Shown: in pieces, positions 18,701-28,637 of the stretch
How positions within the stretch are numbered: position 1 is the stretch's first letter
How the letters are laid out: the number at the start of each line of letters is the position of its first letter
NCBI GenBank assembly: GCA_017510825.1
Contig: JAFWMA010000019.1
Span: 1 to 64,000, forward strand
Length of the DNA stretch: 64,000 bases
Source of the DNA: Clostridia bacterium
Lineage (GTDB): Bacteria > Bacillota > Clostridia > TANB77 > CAG-508
Reading direction: 5' to 3'
Made by a program: the position numbers and the translations under genes
The notes under the pieces: generated by a model
What the model was told of the DNA's origin: nothing
The model's input: the letters and a program-made list of their open reading frames with translations, nothing else
Databases searched by the model: none

Positions 18701-19823
18701 TAGAGTTCTTACCGCATTAGGAAACCCAAAGAAAAATAAGGAATTAAGAGATTTAAATATAAATATAGTATCGAACGATATTCAATACAAAGAAGGAGTA
18801 ATAGAATATTTAGAAGGCAACAAATATATTAACTATATAATAATAGACGAAAATGTACCAGGAAATTGTAGCCTTAAAAAACTTGTAAATGACATTTATA
18901 CTATCAACAAAAATATAAAATTAATAATAAAAAGTAATAATGATATTGATTTTAAAGTCTATAAAAGAATAGAAAAAATTAATACAAAAGAAATTGCAAA
19001 TATAATAAAAAATAATAATATTTATAATAAACAACAAATTCCAATAAAAGATGTTTTTAATAAAGAAACAAAAGAAACAGAAACAATTACAATACTAGGA
19101 ACTAATGGAATAGGAAAAAGTATTTTTTCAATTGTATTTGCAAATCAAATTATTAATAAAAAAAAATTAATAGTAGATTTTGATATAGTTAATAACAGTA
19201 TATATAACTTGTTAAACATTAACATTAATAAAAAAGACATAAAAGAAGAATTAAAAAAAAATAATAATAATTTAAAATCAACAAATATACAAGATTTTAT
19301 AATTCATACAAAATTTAACATAGATTTAATTTCTGGAATAAAACTAATTTATAATTCGAAAACACAACCATCCCCATCTAGAATACGTAATCAATTAAAA
19401 AATATAAAAAATGAATATGATATTGTCTTAATAGATTCATCAACAAATAGTTTATTTGATTATACAAAAGAACTTGTAAAAATATCTGATAATACAATAT
19501 TCATTTCAGGAGCTAATTTGTTAGAACTTAGAAAATCTGAAAAACTTCTAGAAATATACCATAAGGATTGGAATGTTCCATACAATAAAATTAATATTAT
19601 TTTTAATAAATGCACTAACAAATCAATAGACGATGAAGTATTAAGAAGAGTTTTTAAAAATTATAACATATTAGGAAAAATAAAACTAAGTGATTACTAC
19701 GATTTAGCCATAAATAATAATAATACAAAAGTATCACAGATAGAGAAAGAAATTATAAAGATAAAAAACAACTATAATAAAAGTAAAAACAAAAGACTAA
19801 AAATAAATAAAATAAAAAAATAG
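18687..19823 (+). CDS. TadZ/CpaE-MinD-like ATPase (T4SS block A)
   Basis: 378 residues. An N-terminal receiver-like region (about 1-105, with VLTALGNPKKNKEL and YIIIDENV) precedes a SIMIBI/MinD-type ATPase domain with GTNGIGKS (about 138-145) and VLIDSS near 247. The first lysine of the KGGxGKT signature is replaced, as in several TadZ/CpaE polar localisation ATPases. The frame overlaps the VirB4 end by 14 bases. The GTG at 18687 lies inside the ribosome site, so the real start may be the ATT at 18696 with ideal spacing of 8. A role in placing or regulating the secretion machine is inference. Confidence 0.7.
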   Translation: MKKINRVLTALGNPKKNKELRDLNINIVSNDIQYKEGVIEYLEGNKYINYIIIDENVPGNCSLKKLVNDIYTINKNIKLIIKSNNDIDFKVYKRIEKINTKEIANIIKNNNIYNKQQIPIKDVFNKETKETETITILGTNGIGKSIFSIVFANQIINKKKLIVDFDIVNNSIYNLLNININKKDIKEELKKNNNNLKSTNIQDFIIHTKFNIDLISGIKLIYNSKTQPSPSRIRNQLKNIKNEYDIVLIDSSTNSLFDYTKELVKISDNTIFISGANLLELRKSEKLLEIYHKDWNVPYNKINIIFNKCTNKSIDDEVLRRVFKNYNILGKIKLSDYYDLAINNNNTKVSQIEKEIIKIKNNYNKSKNKRLKINKIKK

Positions 19824-19833
19824 AGGTGATTAT

Positions 19834-20553
19834 ATGGATATAACTAATAGCTTATCTAACAATATTAAAATTGATAACCAATTAATAGAAAAAAATCAAA
19901 ACTCATTTTTACAATCAACATTATGGACTATAATAGATAAAGGTATAAATGTTGGAATTAGAACTTTACTACCTAATTTTTTAGAAGATAAAGTTATTGA
20001 AATTAAGGATGCATTATTTAATAATGGATTAAAAGAAGGAGCAAAAAAAGCAATAACTTCCGCAATAGATTTAGGAAAAAAAGCGACAGGAATAATTACG
20101 GGAACAATAAACAACATTTATCAAGCAGAAGAAACAATAAAAAGTGGAGGATTAATAGATAATATATCAAAAACACTTAATGCTAGTATACAAAGCGCTG
20201 TAAAAAATAATTCAATAAACGAAGAAATAGGTAACACTATAAAAAAAGGAAATAATGTTATAACAAAAACAATAGATAATGATATAGAAAAAAACTTTAA
20301 GAATCAAATATCCTCACTTGAAAAAATAGAAAACAATTCACAAAATTGGAAAAAAGCATTTAAAGAACAAAATTTTAAAGATATGGAAAAAGAATATAAA
20401 AAAATTAAAGAAAATTTAAAAAAAGTTTTACCTATGGAAAAAACGCTAAAAGAAGCCAGAGAACTGGAAAATATACACTTATTAATAAAAAACAACGGAC
20501 AGAATTTTGATATAAGCAAAGAAGAATTAGAGCTCGCTAAAAAATTAAGTTAA
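19834..20553 (+). CDS. unrecognised protein of T4SS-like block A
   Basis: 239 residues; I do not recognise it. It is largely helical, with a Gly-rich amphipathic stretch (about 62-95, with GAKKAITSAIDLGKKATGIITGT) and a Lys/Glu-rich coiled-coil-like C-terminal third. There is no clear signal peptide or long hydrophobic helix, though 60-90 could associate with a membrane. It lies 10 bp after the TadZ-like gene with an AGAGGTGATTAT ribosome site, so it belongs to the same operon. It could be a substrate or accessory protein of the secretion apparatus; that is position-based inference only. Confidence 0.6.
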   Translation: MDITNSLSNNIKIDNQLIEKNQNSFLQSTLWTIIDKGINVGIRTLLPNFLEDKVIEIKDALFNNGLKEGAKKAITSAIDLGKKATGIITGTINNIYQAEETIKSGGLIDNISKTLNASIQSAVKNNSINEEIGNTIKKGNNVITKTIDNDIEKNFKNQISSLEKIENNSQNWKKAFKEQNFKDMEKEYKKIKENLKKVLPMEKTLKEARELENIHLLIKNNGQNFDISKEELELAKKLS

Positions 20554-20656
20554 TAATAATAAAATTTGATTACAAATAAAATAACATAATAAAGTTTTTA
20601 AAAATAAAAATATATAAGTTTTAAATATAATAAAACAACAAAAAAAGAGTAGATTT

Positions 20657-20682
20657 AAAAGCAGAAACCCCTTGCTTTTTTT
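20657..20682 (+). terminator. terminator after T4SS-like block A
   Basis: aaaagca pairs with tgctttt around a 9-base loop and is followed by T residues. It overlaps the -35 element of the gyrA promoter. Confidence 0.5.
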
Positions 20683-20700
20683 AGGTGTTTTTAGTATAAT
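20672..20700 (+). promoter_or_regulatory. gyrA: gyrA promoter
   Basis: TTGCTT, a 17-base spacer and a perfect TATAAT lie 68 bp upstream of the gyrA start, so gyrA is transcribed separately from block A. Confidence 0.7.
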
Positions 20701-20768
20701 AAAATCAGACTAAAATTAATGAAAAAGGATTAAATAGCCCCTAAGGAAAGAAAGGAAAGAGAATATAA

Positions 20769-23240
20769 ATGGACAATAATGAAGAAGAAAAAAATGTAGG
20801 AAGAATCCTTAACAGAAATATTGAAGAAGAAATGCAAACAGCATATATTGATTATGCAATGAGTGTTATAGTTCAACGTGCACTTCCAGATGTTAGAGAC
20901 GGTTTAAAGCCAGTACATAGAAGAATTCTATATACAATGTATGAAGATGGATTAACACATGATAAACCATTTAGAAAATCAGCTACAACAGTTGGTGATG
21001 TACTTGGTAGATATCATCCTCATGGTGATGCATCTGTATATGACGCAATGGTTAGATTAGCACAATATTTTTCAATGAGATATATGCTAATCGATGGACA
21101 TGGAAATTTCGGATCTGTTGATGGTGATAGTGCAGCTGCATATCGTTACACTGAAGCAAGAATGTCAAAAATTGCAGAAACAATGTTAACAGATATTGAA
21201 AAGAATACAGTGGATTTTATGCCAAACTTTGATGGAATGAGACAAGAACCAACAGTACTACCTTCTAGATTACCAGCATTATTAGTTAACGGTTCATCAG
21301 GAATTGCTGTTGGTATGGCAACAAATATTCCTCCACATAATTTGAATGAAATATTAAATGCAGTAATAAAAATAATAGAAAAAAGGGAATCAGAAGAAGA
21401 AGTATCAGATGAAGAACTACTTCAAATAGTTAAAGGACCAGATTTCCCAACAGGAGCAACTATAATAGGAAGAGAAGAAATTAAAAAAGCATATCTAACA
21501 GGAAGAGGAAAGATACAATTAAGAGCTGAAGCTGAAATAGAAGAAATGTCTGGAAATAGACAAAAAATTGTTGTAAGATCACTTCCTTATCAAGTTAACA
21601 AAGCCAAACTTATAGTTGATATAAATAGACTTGCAAAAGAAAAGAGAATAGAAGGTATCTCAGAAGTTAGAGATGAATCAGGAAGAGAAGAAGAAACCAG
21701 AGTTGTAATTGAACTAAAAAGAGATGCAAATGCAAGAGTGATTTTAAATAGATTATACAAAAACACACAAATGCAGGATTCCTTCGGGATTATTATGCTA
21801 GCACTAGTAGATGGAGTTCCAAAAATTTTAACTTTAAGAGAATGCTTAGAACACTTTATTGAACACCGTAAAGAAGTTATAATCAGAAGAACAAAATTTG
21901 AGCTAGATAAAGCCCTTGCAAGAGCACACATATTAGAAGGTTTAAGGATCGCAATAGACAACATCGATGAAGTTATTAAAATTATTAGAGGATCTTATGA
22001 TGATCCAAAAGAAAGATTAATGGAAAGATTTGGACTTGACGATATACAAGCTCAAGCGATTTTGGATATGAGATTAAAAACCTTATCAGGACTACAACGC
22101 GAGAAAATTGAAGAAGAATACAAAAAATTAATGGAACTAATTAACCACTTAAAAGCAATACTAGAAAGCGAAAAATTAGTTTACGACATTATTAAAGAAG
22201 AATCACTTACAATGATTGAAAAATATGGAGACGAAAGAAAAACAAAAATTGTAGCAGGTGAAGGAGAGTTTACGGAAGAAGACTTAATTAAAGATGAGCA
22301 ATCAATAATAGCCCTAACTCACTTTGGATATATAAAAAGAATGCCACTTGACACATACAGAAGTCAAAGAAGAGGAGGAAAGGGAATAACTGGTATAACA
22401 ACTAGAGAAGAAGACTTTGTAAAACAAATCTTTAGTGCTTCAACACACGATACAATACTATTCTTTAGTAATAAAGGAAGATTGTTTAGATTAAGAGGAT
22501 TTGAAATTCCAGAGGGAAGCAGAACTGCAAGAGGAACTGCAATTGTAAACTTATTGTCTTTAGATTCAGGAGAAAAAATAGCTGCTGTAATTCCAATTAA
22601 CAAATTTGATGAAGAAAAATACTTACTAATGGCAACCAGAAACGGAATTATTAAGAAGACACCATTAAAAGAATATGATTCATCAAAGAAAACTGGATTA
22701 ATTTCAATAACATTAAAAGAAAATGACGAACTTATAGATGTTAGATTCACAGATGGAAAGAACGATGTTGTACTAGTAACAGAAAAAGGATTGTGTATAA
22801 CATTTAACGAAAATGATGTAAGACCAATAGGAAGAACTGCACAAGGAGTACTTGGAATTAGACTAGGTAAAGAAGACAAAGTAATTGGAATGGAGCCTAT
22901 AATAGATAGAGCTAATGGAACACTACTAGCAATAACAGAAAATGGATTTGGAAAGAGAACAGAACTTGAAGAATATAGGGTACAAGCAAGAGGAGGAAAG
23001 GGAGTTCTAACATATAAGATTACACAAAAAACTGGAATTATCGTTGGAATAAGAATAACAGATGAAGAAGATGATGTTATGCTTATTACTGATAAAGGAA
23101 CTCTTATAAGAATAAAAGCTAGTGAGATAAGTGTTTTAGGAAGAAATACTCAAGGAGTTACATTAATGAGAACAAATGATGGTGGAAAAGTTGTGAGTAT
23201 CGAAACAATCAAAGAAGAAGAAGAAGAGATAGAGAAATAA
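20769..23240 (+). CDS. gyrA: DNA gyrase subunit A
   Basis: 823 residues. It is the DNA-cleaving and rejoining subunit. The winged-helix region has [20 protein letters not shown]; the catalytic tyrosine is Tyr127 in [11 protein letters not shown]. The C-terminal beta-pinwheel contains the GyrA box QRRGGKG, which distinguishes gyrase from topoisomerase IV. The quinolone region reads [13 protein letters not shown], with Ala88 where E. coli has Ser83. It ends in a convergent terminator shared with dnaC. Confidence 0.98.
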   Translation: MDNNEEEKNVGRILNRNIEEEMQTAYIDYAMSVIVQRALPDVRDGLKPVHRRILYTMYEDGLTHDKPFRKSATTVGDVLGRYHPHGDASVYDAMVRLAQYFSMRYMLIDGHGNFGSVDGDSAAAYRYTEARMSKIAETMLTDIEKNTVDFMPNFDGMRQEPTVLPSRLPALLVNGSSGIAVGMATNIPPHNLNEILNAVIKIIEKRESEEEVSDEELLQIVKGPDFPTGATIIGREEIKKAYLTGRGKIQLRAEAEIEEMSGNRQKIVVRSLPYQVNKAKLIVDINRLAKEKRIEGISEVRDESGREEETRVVIELKRDANARVILNRLYKNTQMQDSFGIIMLALVDGVPKILTLRECLEHFIEHRKEVIIRRTKFELDKALARAHILEGLRIAIDNIDEVIKIIRGSYDDPKERLMERFGLDDIQAQAILDMRLKTLSGLQREKIEEEYKKLMELINHLKAILESEKLVYDIIKEESLTMIEKYGDERKTKIVAGEGEFTEEDLIKDEQSIIALTHFGYIKRMPLDTYRSQRRGGKGITGITTREEDFVKQIFSASTHDTILFFSNKGRLFRLRGFEIPEGSRTARGTAIVNLLSLDSGEKIAAVIPINKFDEEKYLLMATRNGIIKKTPLKEYDSSKKTGLISITLKENDELIDVRFTDGKNDVVLVTEKGLCITFNENDVRPIGRTAQGVLGIRLGKEDKVIGMEPIIDRANGTLLAITENGFGKRTELEEYRVQARGGKGVLTYKITQKTGIIVGIRITDEEDDVMLITDKGTLIRIKASEISVLGRNTQGVTLMRTNDGGKVVSIETIKEEEEEIEK

Positions 23241-23245
23241 TAATG

Positions 23246-23280
23246 AAAGATGGCTATTATTTTATAGCCATCTTTTTTTT
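23246..23280. terminator. bidirectional terminator between gyrA and dnaC
   Basis: aaagatggctat pairs perfectly with atagccatcttt around a 6-base loop, with T residues after it on the plus strand. The stem is also the last codons of the convergent dnaC gene, so the two genes share one compact end. Confidence 0.85.
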
Positions 23281-24261
23281 CATCCTAATATCATCTCCAA
23301 AAAAATAACATGCGTTATAGTTCCCTATAATTCTTGAAACAATTCTTTCTTCGTAAGTATCATAGAGATTTTGCAAAGAAAGATTTGTAGAAATAATGGT
23401 CTTGGTTACTTTATTATTTTGATTCAATAACCTAGAATTAATAATATTAAATAATTCAGTTATTTTTAAACTGTTCCTTGTTTCTGTTCCTAGATCATCA
23501 ATTATAAGTAAGTCTACTGAATAAATAGTTTTACTAATATCATCATCAGTTTTACCAAATTTATAATCAATTATTTTATCTAACATTATTGGAGCAGTTT
23601 GATATAAAACTGTTTTACCATTTTTTATCAATTCATTAGCAATACATGAAGATAAAAAAGTTTTCCCTAATCCAGTACTACCACAAAAAAGTAAATTGCT
23701 TTCTTTACTATCATCAAAGTTATTAATAAAATTTCTACAAGTCTTAACAATAGACTTTACATTGTCCCTTGGAGAAAATTTAGAGTTATATTTACTTGTA
23801 TTTATCTCATCTGAATATAGAGTTAAATCAAAATTAGAAAAGTTTTGATTCTTTAAATCATATATATTAGAATCATTATATTCTAAATTATATAAAGCTT
23901 GCTTAATACAAGGACAAAGAATACTACCAGAAGGAGTCGACAGATATCCAGTATCACTACATTTTTTACACTCAAAAACAGGTTCAAAATCTTTTTCAGA
24001 TAGATTTAATTTTTTTAAAATAGATTTTTTTTCATTTTTTAGTTCTTCTATTCTTTTATTTATCCTATTTATTTCATCTTTATTATTAGCTCTTAAAATC
24101 AATTGAACTCTTTTGATTCCTAAAGAAGATATATCGTGGTCTAATTTTTCAACTTCAGGATACTTATCAAAAAAATCTTCCCTTTTTTTTATAGCTTCAT
24201 TAATTTCTCTAGTTCTTTTTTGATCATATTGTGATAAAAGTATTTTTATATTATTGTTCAA
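23257..24261 (-). CDS. dnaC: replicative helicase loader DnaC/DnaI-like ATPase
   Basis: About 334 residues. It is an AAA+ ATPase that loads the DnaB-type helicase. A coiled N-terminal part is followed by a zinc-binding cluster with CKKC (about 98-101) and CPC (about 118-120), as in DnaI. Walker A is GSTGLGKTFLSS (near 193) and Walker B LLIIDDLGTE (near 255). The TTG at 24261 is chosen as start because GAGG lies eight bases upstream; the GTG three codons earlier lies within that site. It follows dnaD by about 100 bp, giving a primosome pair. Confidence 0.9.
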   Translation of the reverse strand: MNNNIKILLSQYDQKRTREINEAIKKREDFFDKYPEVEKLDHDISSLGIKRVQLILRANNKDEINRINKRIEELKNEKKSILKKLNLSEKDFEPVFECKKCSDTGYLSTPSGSILCPCIKQALYNLEYNDSNIYDLKNQNFSNFDLTLYSDEINTSKYNSKFSPRDNVKSIVKTCRNFINNFDDSKESNLLFCGSTGLGKTFLSSCIANELIKNGKTVLYQTAPIMLDKIIDYKFGKTDDDISKTIYSVDLLIIDDLGTETRNSLKITELFNIINSRLLNQNNKVTKTIISTNLSLQNLYDTYEERIVSRIIGNYNACYFFGDDIRMKKKMAIK

Positions 24262-24363
24262 AAAAATCACCTCTTTTCCATAATATAAATAAAGGGCTTT
24301 AATTGAAAAATATAATGTAATACATCCATTATATAATAATCAATTAAAACCATATAACTAAAA

Positions 24364-25329
24364 TTATGCATTTACATTAACATAAAAATTGTTCAAATTA
24401 TTATACTCTCTTTGCTTAAAATTAGCATTAGATACTTTTTTATCATTTTCAGATATCTTTGGTGCATTTTTTTGTGCATTCATATAATTAATAATTTGTT
24501 CAGGTTTAGTAAAGTTCTTTTTATGCCAATCAGTAAGTAATGAATCCAAATATTCAAAACTCGGATTATACTTTGAAGTAGTTTTCTTCAAAGCTAAATC
24601 AATTATATCCATTTCATAACCATAAGTAATATTCCACTTTTCAACAAAAGCTTCTTCAAACATAGAAAGATTTCTAGATAATCTAAGTTTTTTTCTAATT
24701 GCGTGTTCGACAGTCTTAATCTGTTCTTCTTTTTGAAAATATTCATCTAAGTCAACAAAAGTTTTTACATTATTTTTATACCAAGCATCCGCCACAGTTG
24801 TGATGTAATTTCTATGTAAAGCAGAGTTATTAAAACAATATCTAAATAAAGCAATCATAACCTCTTCATCAAATGCATATTTTTTAAACCATAAATCAAT
24901 ATCTCCATACCAAGAAGGAGACATTATTCCTTGGAAAAATTCGTTATTAATTGTTTCAATTGCTTTTGCACGATTTTTATTTTCAGATATTGCTTTCATA
25001 TTCTCAGCTGAAATCGTGATTTTAGGTTTATATATTTTATTTAACTCAATTTCTTGGATATTTGCAACAATAAATCCTTGATTTTTGCGGATTAATAGTC
25101 CTATACCTTCCCAATATTTAATAGCATCTTGGATGGTTTTCAAAGGTAATTCCAGTTTTTTTGATAAATCATTTATTTTCACATCTTTATGATACTTAGA
25201 CAAGAAAAATAAATACATATATACTTTAATTGCATTTCCAGTTGCTTGAGATAAATATTCTGTAAAAAAAACATCTGGTATCGGTGTTTGTGATAAGATT
25301 AAAGATGCATCATTTTGCTCTAATTTCAT
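24364..25329 (-). CDS. dnaD: DnaD-like primosomal protein
   Basis: About 321 residues. It has a winged-helix N-terminal domain (TGNAIKVYMYLFFLSKYHKD, LSKKLELPLKTIQDAIKYWE) and two C-terminal DnaD/DnaB_2-like repeats around WYKNNVKTFVDLDEYF and LTDWHKKNFTKPEQI. Such proteins act with DnaB/DnaI in helicase loading at oriC in Firmicutes. ATG at 25329 is chosen, eight bases after GGAGG; the TTG further up lies inside that site. It has its own promoter. The YYTEFLSQ-like N-terminus and gene order with dnaC support the call. Confidence 0.88.
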   Translation of the reverse strand: MKLEQNDASLILSQTPIPDVFFTEYLSQATGNAIKVYMYLFFLSKYHKDVKINDLSKKLELPLKTIQDAIKYWEGIGLLIRKNQGFIVANIQEIELNKIYKPKITISAENMKAISENKNRAKAIETINNEFFQGIMSPSWYGDIDLWFKKYAFDEEVMIALFRYCFNNSALHRNYITTVADAWYKNNVKTFVDLDEYFQKEEQIKTVEHAIRKKLRLSRNLSMFEEAFVEKWNITYGYEMDIIDLALKKTTSKYNPSFEYLDSLLTDWHKKNFTKPEQIINYMNAQKNAPKISENDKKVSNANFKQREYNNLNNFYVNVNA

Positions 25330-25355
25330 AATATTTACCTCCAATAATATTTGAA

Positions 25356-25384
25356 ATTATATCATTAAATAATACATTTTACAA
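25356..25384 (-). promoter_or_regulatory. dnaD-dnaC promoter
   Basis: On the minus strand TTGTAA, 17 bases and TATAAT lie 27 bp before dnaD, so dnaD-dnaC can be expressed independently of the upstream T4SS-like block B. Confidence 0.65.
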
Positions 25385-25403
25385 TACAAAATCTTTAAAT
25401 ATT

Positions 25404-25682
25404 TTACTTATATAAATAAAGTTTTGGTCTTATCAAATATTTAACAATATAAAAAATAATATAAACAATATTCTCATTATTGAAACCAAAAACACTAAAT
25501 AAAAAAATAGGAAAATAAAGAAAAACAATAAAAAGAATTTTTAAATTCAAATTACTAAAAATAACATTAATTAATGAAAAAATTATAAAAAAAGAAACAA
25601 CATTAAAAATAGCAGTAGTATAATCAATAATACCCAAAATTTTATTTTTAAAATTATAATTTTTTGGAAAAATAAACTTCAA
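25404..25682 (-). CDS. VirB3/PrgI-like small membrane protein (T4SS block B)
   Basis: 92 residues starting at a TTG about ten bases after AAAGGAG. It has a basic aromatic N-terminus (KFIFPKNYNFKNKI), two adjacent hydrophobic helices (about 17-39 and 46-62) separated by a short turn, and a C-terminal YLIRPKLYLYK. This two-helix layout with a Pro-Lys-Tyr tail is that of PrgI/TcpE/VirB3-like proteins that sit beside VirB4 in Gram-positive T4SSs. The longer frame to 25796 would overlap the upstream gene by about 90 bases and is unlikely. Confidence 0.65.
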   Translation of the reverse strand: MKFIFPKNYNFKNKILGIIDYTTAIFNVVSFFIIFSLINVIFSNLNLKILFIVFLYFPIFLFSVFGFNNENIVYIIFYIVKYLIRPKLYLYK

Positions 25683-25704
25683 ATTAAATAAACTCCTTTC
25701 TATA

Positions 25705-26574
25705 TTAAACACCTTTCTTAAATCCAGAAAGCATACTAGAGACATTTGAAAATACAGTAAAGCTAATTCCACCAAACATTTCTTTAATAAAATCATTAAT
25801 TTTCATTAATGCATAAATACCTCCAACATATAAAATTTTTTCATTATTATCAACAGAAAAAATAACAATCAATATAAGTGGAATAAAAATTTGTATTAAA
25901 AACAAAGATATTAAACTTTTAAACCAGGACTTAAAAATCCAAGAAGTCGAAGTACTGATTAATGAAAGAATTGAGAAAGGAGAAAAAAGTAATAAAACCT
26001 GCAATAAAACATATCTTAATGAATAAGAAAAAAGTAAACTTACTAAACCAACACTAACAAAACTTTTTATTAAACCATCTAAAGAAAAAATGTTTGATTC
26101 AGTAGAATCAGAAACAATTACTTTATTAAGAGTAGTTATTAATTCGGAAAAATCTATGTTGTGTCCTATAATATCTTTTCCAATTTCTTGAATCGATAAA
26201 GATAAAAAACTCAAAATATTTAGAAATTGTTCCAATAAGAAATACGAAGAATTTACCAATAAAGTAAAAATTAATAGCTTAAAAAAGAATTGCCCAGGCC
26301 TTTCTACAGTAGTATCTATAATATTAAAATAATAGTATCTAATAACATAAAATAGAGCCAATCCAAAAATCATACTATCAACAAGATATAACAAACCATT
26401 TTTTCCATTACCACCTAATAATTTTTCAAACATAGACTTAGAAATTAAACTAGAATCGACGAAAACTAAATTGTCTAAGTTTAAATATATGTTGTTGTCT
26501 ATAGAAGAAAACAAATTACCAAAAATTGTATTGATTGTTTGAATAATTATATTTACAATATCACTTTGATTCAA
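25705..26574 (-). CDS. VirB6/TrbL-like polytopic membrane protein (T4SS block B)
   Basis: 289 residues from a TTG start six bases after GGAGG. An N-terminal extracytoplasmic segment (about 15-60) is followed by about six hydrophobic helices, including FKLLIFTLLVNSSYFLLE, GLVSLLFSYSLRYVLLQVLLLFSPFSIL and SLISLFLIQIFIPLILIVIF. The RYVLLQVLLLFSPFSIL region with the following WIFKSWFKSLI resembles the conserved core of TrbL/VirB6 channel proteins. It would form the inner-membrane pore. It ends 22 bases before the VirB3-like gene. Confidence 0.65.
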   Translation of the reverse strand: MNQSDIVNIIIQTINTIFGNLFSSIDNNIYLNLDNLVFVDSSLISKSMFEKLLGGNGKNGLLYLVDSMIFGLALFYVIRYYYFNIIDTTVERPGQFFFKLLIFTLLVNSSYFLLEQFLNILSFLSLSIQEIGKDIIGHNIDFSELITTLNKVIVSDSTESNIFSLDGLIKSFVSVGLVSLLFSYSLRYVLLQVLLLFSPFSILSLISTSTSWIFKSWFKSLISLFLIQIFIPLILIVIFSVDNNEKILYVGGIYALMKINDFIKEMFGGISFTVFSNVSSMLSGFKKGV

Positions 26575-26609
26575 TAAAAACCTCCATATAAAAAATAAAT
26601 AAATCATTA

Positions 26610-26945
26610 CTAACCTATTAAAGATTTTACAGCTGCCAAAATTAAATCTAAAGCTAATAAAATAGAATAGGCAACAAGAGATCCTTTAATAATTCTTTTT
26701 GAAGTTCGAATTCTTTCTTCATCACCAAAACTAAATTTTTTCATAAATAACCCAACAGCAACAGCAACAGCAGCAGAAGGAGTAGATAATTTTAGTAACC
26801 ATTTTTCAATTTCTTCAAAAGCTTTAGACATTTTATCTACAATTTTAGGAGTTGCACCATAACAAGAAGTTGAGAAAAACAAAAAAGTAAAAATTAGAAT
26901 ACTTGAAAGTAACAATAAATAATAAATTTTTTTATTTTTTTTCAT
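26610..26945 (-). CDS. VirB2/TrbC-like pilin subunit (T4SS block B)
   Basis: 111 residues. A lysine-rich N-terminus and hydrophobic signal segment (about 7-27) end at a CYGA-type cleavage site. The mature part has two helices, the first with AAVAVAVGLFMKKF and the second with GSLVAYSILLALDLILAAVKSLIG, separated by a short charged loop. This matches VirB2/TrbC-like pilins and their Gram-positive equivalents. It lies between the coupling protein gene and the VirB6-like gene, the usual place for the pilin. Confidence 0.7.
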   Translation of the reverse strand: MKKNKKIYYLLLLSSILIFTFLFFSTSCYGATPKIVDKMSKAFEEIEKWLLKLSTPSAAVAVAVGLFMKKFSFGDEERIRTSKRIIKGSLVAYSILLALDLILAAVKSLIG

Positions 26946-26957
26946 AAAACCTCCATT

Positions 26958-28637
26958 TTATAATGTATTATTAAAAAAATAGGGAAGCATTTTTAATTGA
27001 CATGGCTTAAGGATTCTGTTTCCATCAGATAAAAAACAAACACAAGTAAACGCATCTAAATGCTGTGTGAAAAAATTATAATCATAAATAAAATCACTTT
27101 GTGAATAGGAATTAATACTTTCTGATAAACTAGAATTAACAGAAAAGAAATCTTTAGAAATACAGCTATAAATGCTTTCTTTGGAATTTTCAGAATAAGT
27201 TTTGGAATACCTTTTCTTTTCCTCTTTTCCAAACTGTTTTTGCATTTCTTCTATAGTAAAAATATCATCAGTTCTAAAACAAAGTTTATTTATGAGATTT
27301 TGAATAATAACTTTAGTTGAATTTTGATCCTTTAGAGAATTCAAGATTGAAGTAAAACTCTGAGTAGAAACAATGTTAATACACTTAGCTTCTCTACTTT
27401 GAGAAAAAAAGTCAGCATCGGAAGAAGTGACATATTCCTGATATTCATCCGATATAAAAACAGTTGGTCTTTTTATGATAGAGGAATTAGACAACTGTTT
27501 TAAAACATCAGTTTGAAAATCCAATTTTAAATATGCTGCTATTATTTTAGATAAATTTTTATACTGAGCAATATTCATATTTAGCACAACAATTTTACCT
27601 CTTTTAATTACATCATCAAAACCGTAAAAATTTTCCTCTTTTTTACTTGGACAAAAAGTTTTATTTATTTCATAATCTGCAACAAACATATTAGTAATCC
27701 TAGTGATTTCAGATTTCAATAAATTATGAGTCCTTTCATCAAGAGAAAAAAAGTCATTTTCTAAAAAAGAAATAGAATTCAATAATAAATAACATTTTTC
27801 ATTTGATAGTTTTCCTAAAACGAACTTTTTTCTTGCTAGTTTTACCTTGTCAACAAAAAAAGAATAATTTGTAACTAATTTATGAATTTCTTCAAAACTA
27901 ACATAATTATCATTGTAGATTCTACAAATATTAATACTACATTCTAAAATTTGCTCAACTTTATCAAGCCAATATGATTCAGAATTATTAGGGGAAAACA
28001 AAAGCAAAATTGTTTTAATTCTATTAGCTAAAACAGATGATTTTAATAATGGCTTATCTAAAGGATTATACTTATAAAAACCATTCACTTCTATTACAAT
28101 TACATCATCTAATCTATTAAAATCATTAGCAAATTCTAAAACCTTAGAATAATAATTACCTTTTACATCTAATATTAAAAAACCAAGCTTTTTATCATTA
28201 TTTAGTGATTCATATTTTATTAACTGTTTAGTAAAAGGATACATAGCAGAAGATGTTTTTCCAGAGCCAATAGATCCTGTAACCAAAATATTTTGATATA
28301 AAGAATTTTCTGAAATATATATATTATTGTTATTTAAATCTTTTCCAATTAATAAACCAAAAACAGGGACTTTAATATTTTTTTCTTTTTTATTATTAAT
28401 AGGTATAATAAAAATAAAAAATTTAAAAACAATAATTAAATTAGAAAAGAACAAAGACACAATAAAAATATACTTTACAATTGAAAATATCTGTTTATCT
28501 GTAACAAAATAATTAAAAAGTTTAATCTTACTATGAATAATAGGATAATCAGTGAATAAAATTGAATTAAAAAATACAATAATTGTAATAGTAGTAAAAA
28601 AAGACAAAAATAGTCCAAAAAGAAATTTAGATTTTAT
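26958..28637 (-). CDS. VirD4/TraG-type coupling ATPase (T4SS block B)
   Basis: About 549-559 residues. Two N-terminal membrane helices are followed by an FtsK/HerA-type motor domain. Walker A is VTGSIGSGKTSSAM (about 110-122 counted from the TTG at 28607) and Walker B TVFISDEYQEYVTS (near 385), with a CxNIVSTQSF sensor region. It would recruit substrates to the channel. Counted from 28607 the frame starts with TTG but has no ribosome site. Ten codons further up an ATA at 28637 has GGAGG seven bases before it and overlaps the stop of the preceding small ORF as TAATA. I therefore extend to that rare start, with reservation. Confidence 0.82.
   Translation of the reverse strand: MKSKFLFGLFLSFFTTITIIVFFNSILFTDYPIIHSKIKLFNYFVTDKQIFSIVKYIFIVSLFFSNLIIVFKFFIFIIPINNKKEKNIKVPVFGLLIGKDLNNNNIYISENSLYQNILVTGSIGSGKTSSAMYPFTKQLIKYESLNNDKKLGFLILDVKGNYYSKVLEFANDFNRLDDVIVIEVNGFYKYNPLDKPLLKSSVLANRIKTILLLFSPNNSESYWLDKVEQILECSINICRIYNDNYVSFEEIHKLVTNYSFFVDKVKLARKKFVLGKLSNEKCYLLLNSISFLENDFFSLDERTHNLLKSEITRITNMFVADYEINKTFCPSKKEENFYGFDDVIKRGKIVVLNMNIAQYKNLSKIIAAYLKLDFQTDVLKQLSNSSIIKRPTVFISDEYQEYVTSSDADFFSQSREAKCINIVSTQSFTSILNSLKDQNSTKVIIQNLINKLCFRTDDIFTIEEMQKQFGKEEKKRYSKTYSENSKESIYSCISKDFFSVNSSLSESINSYSQSDFIYDYNFFTQHLDAFTCVCFLSDGNRILKPCQLKMLPYFFNNTL

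Noticed and set aside
25683-25796. Longer start for the VirB3-like gene
   Set aside because: It would overlap the VirB6-like gene by about 90 bases. A TTG with a proper ribosome site lies at 25682.
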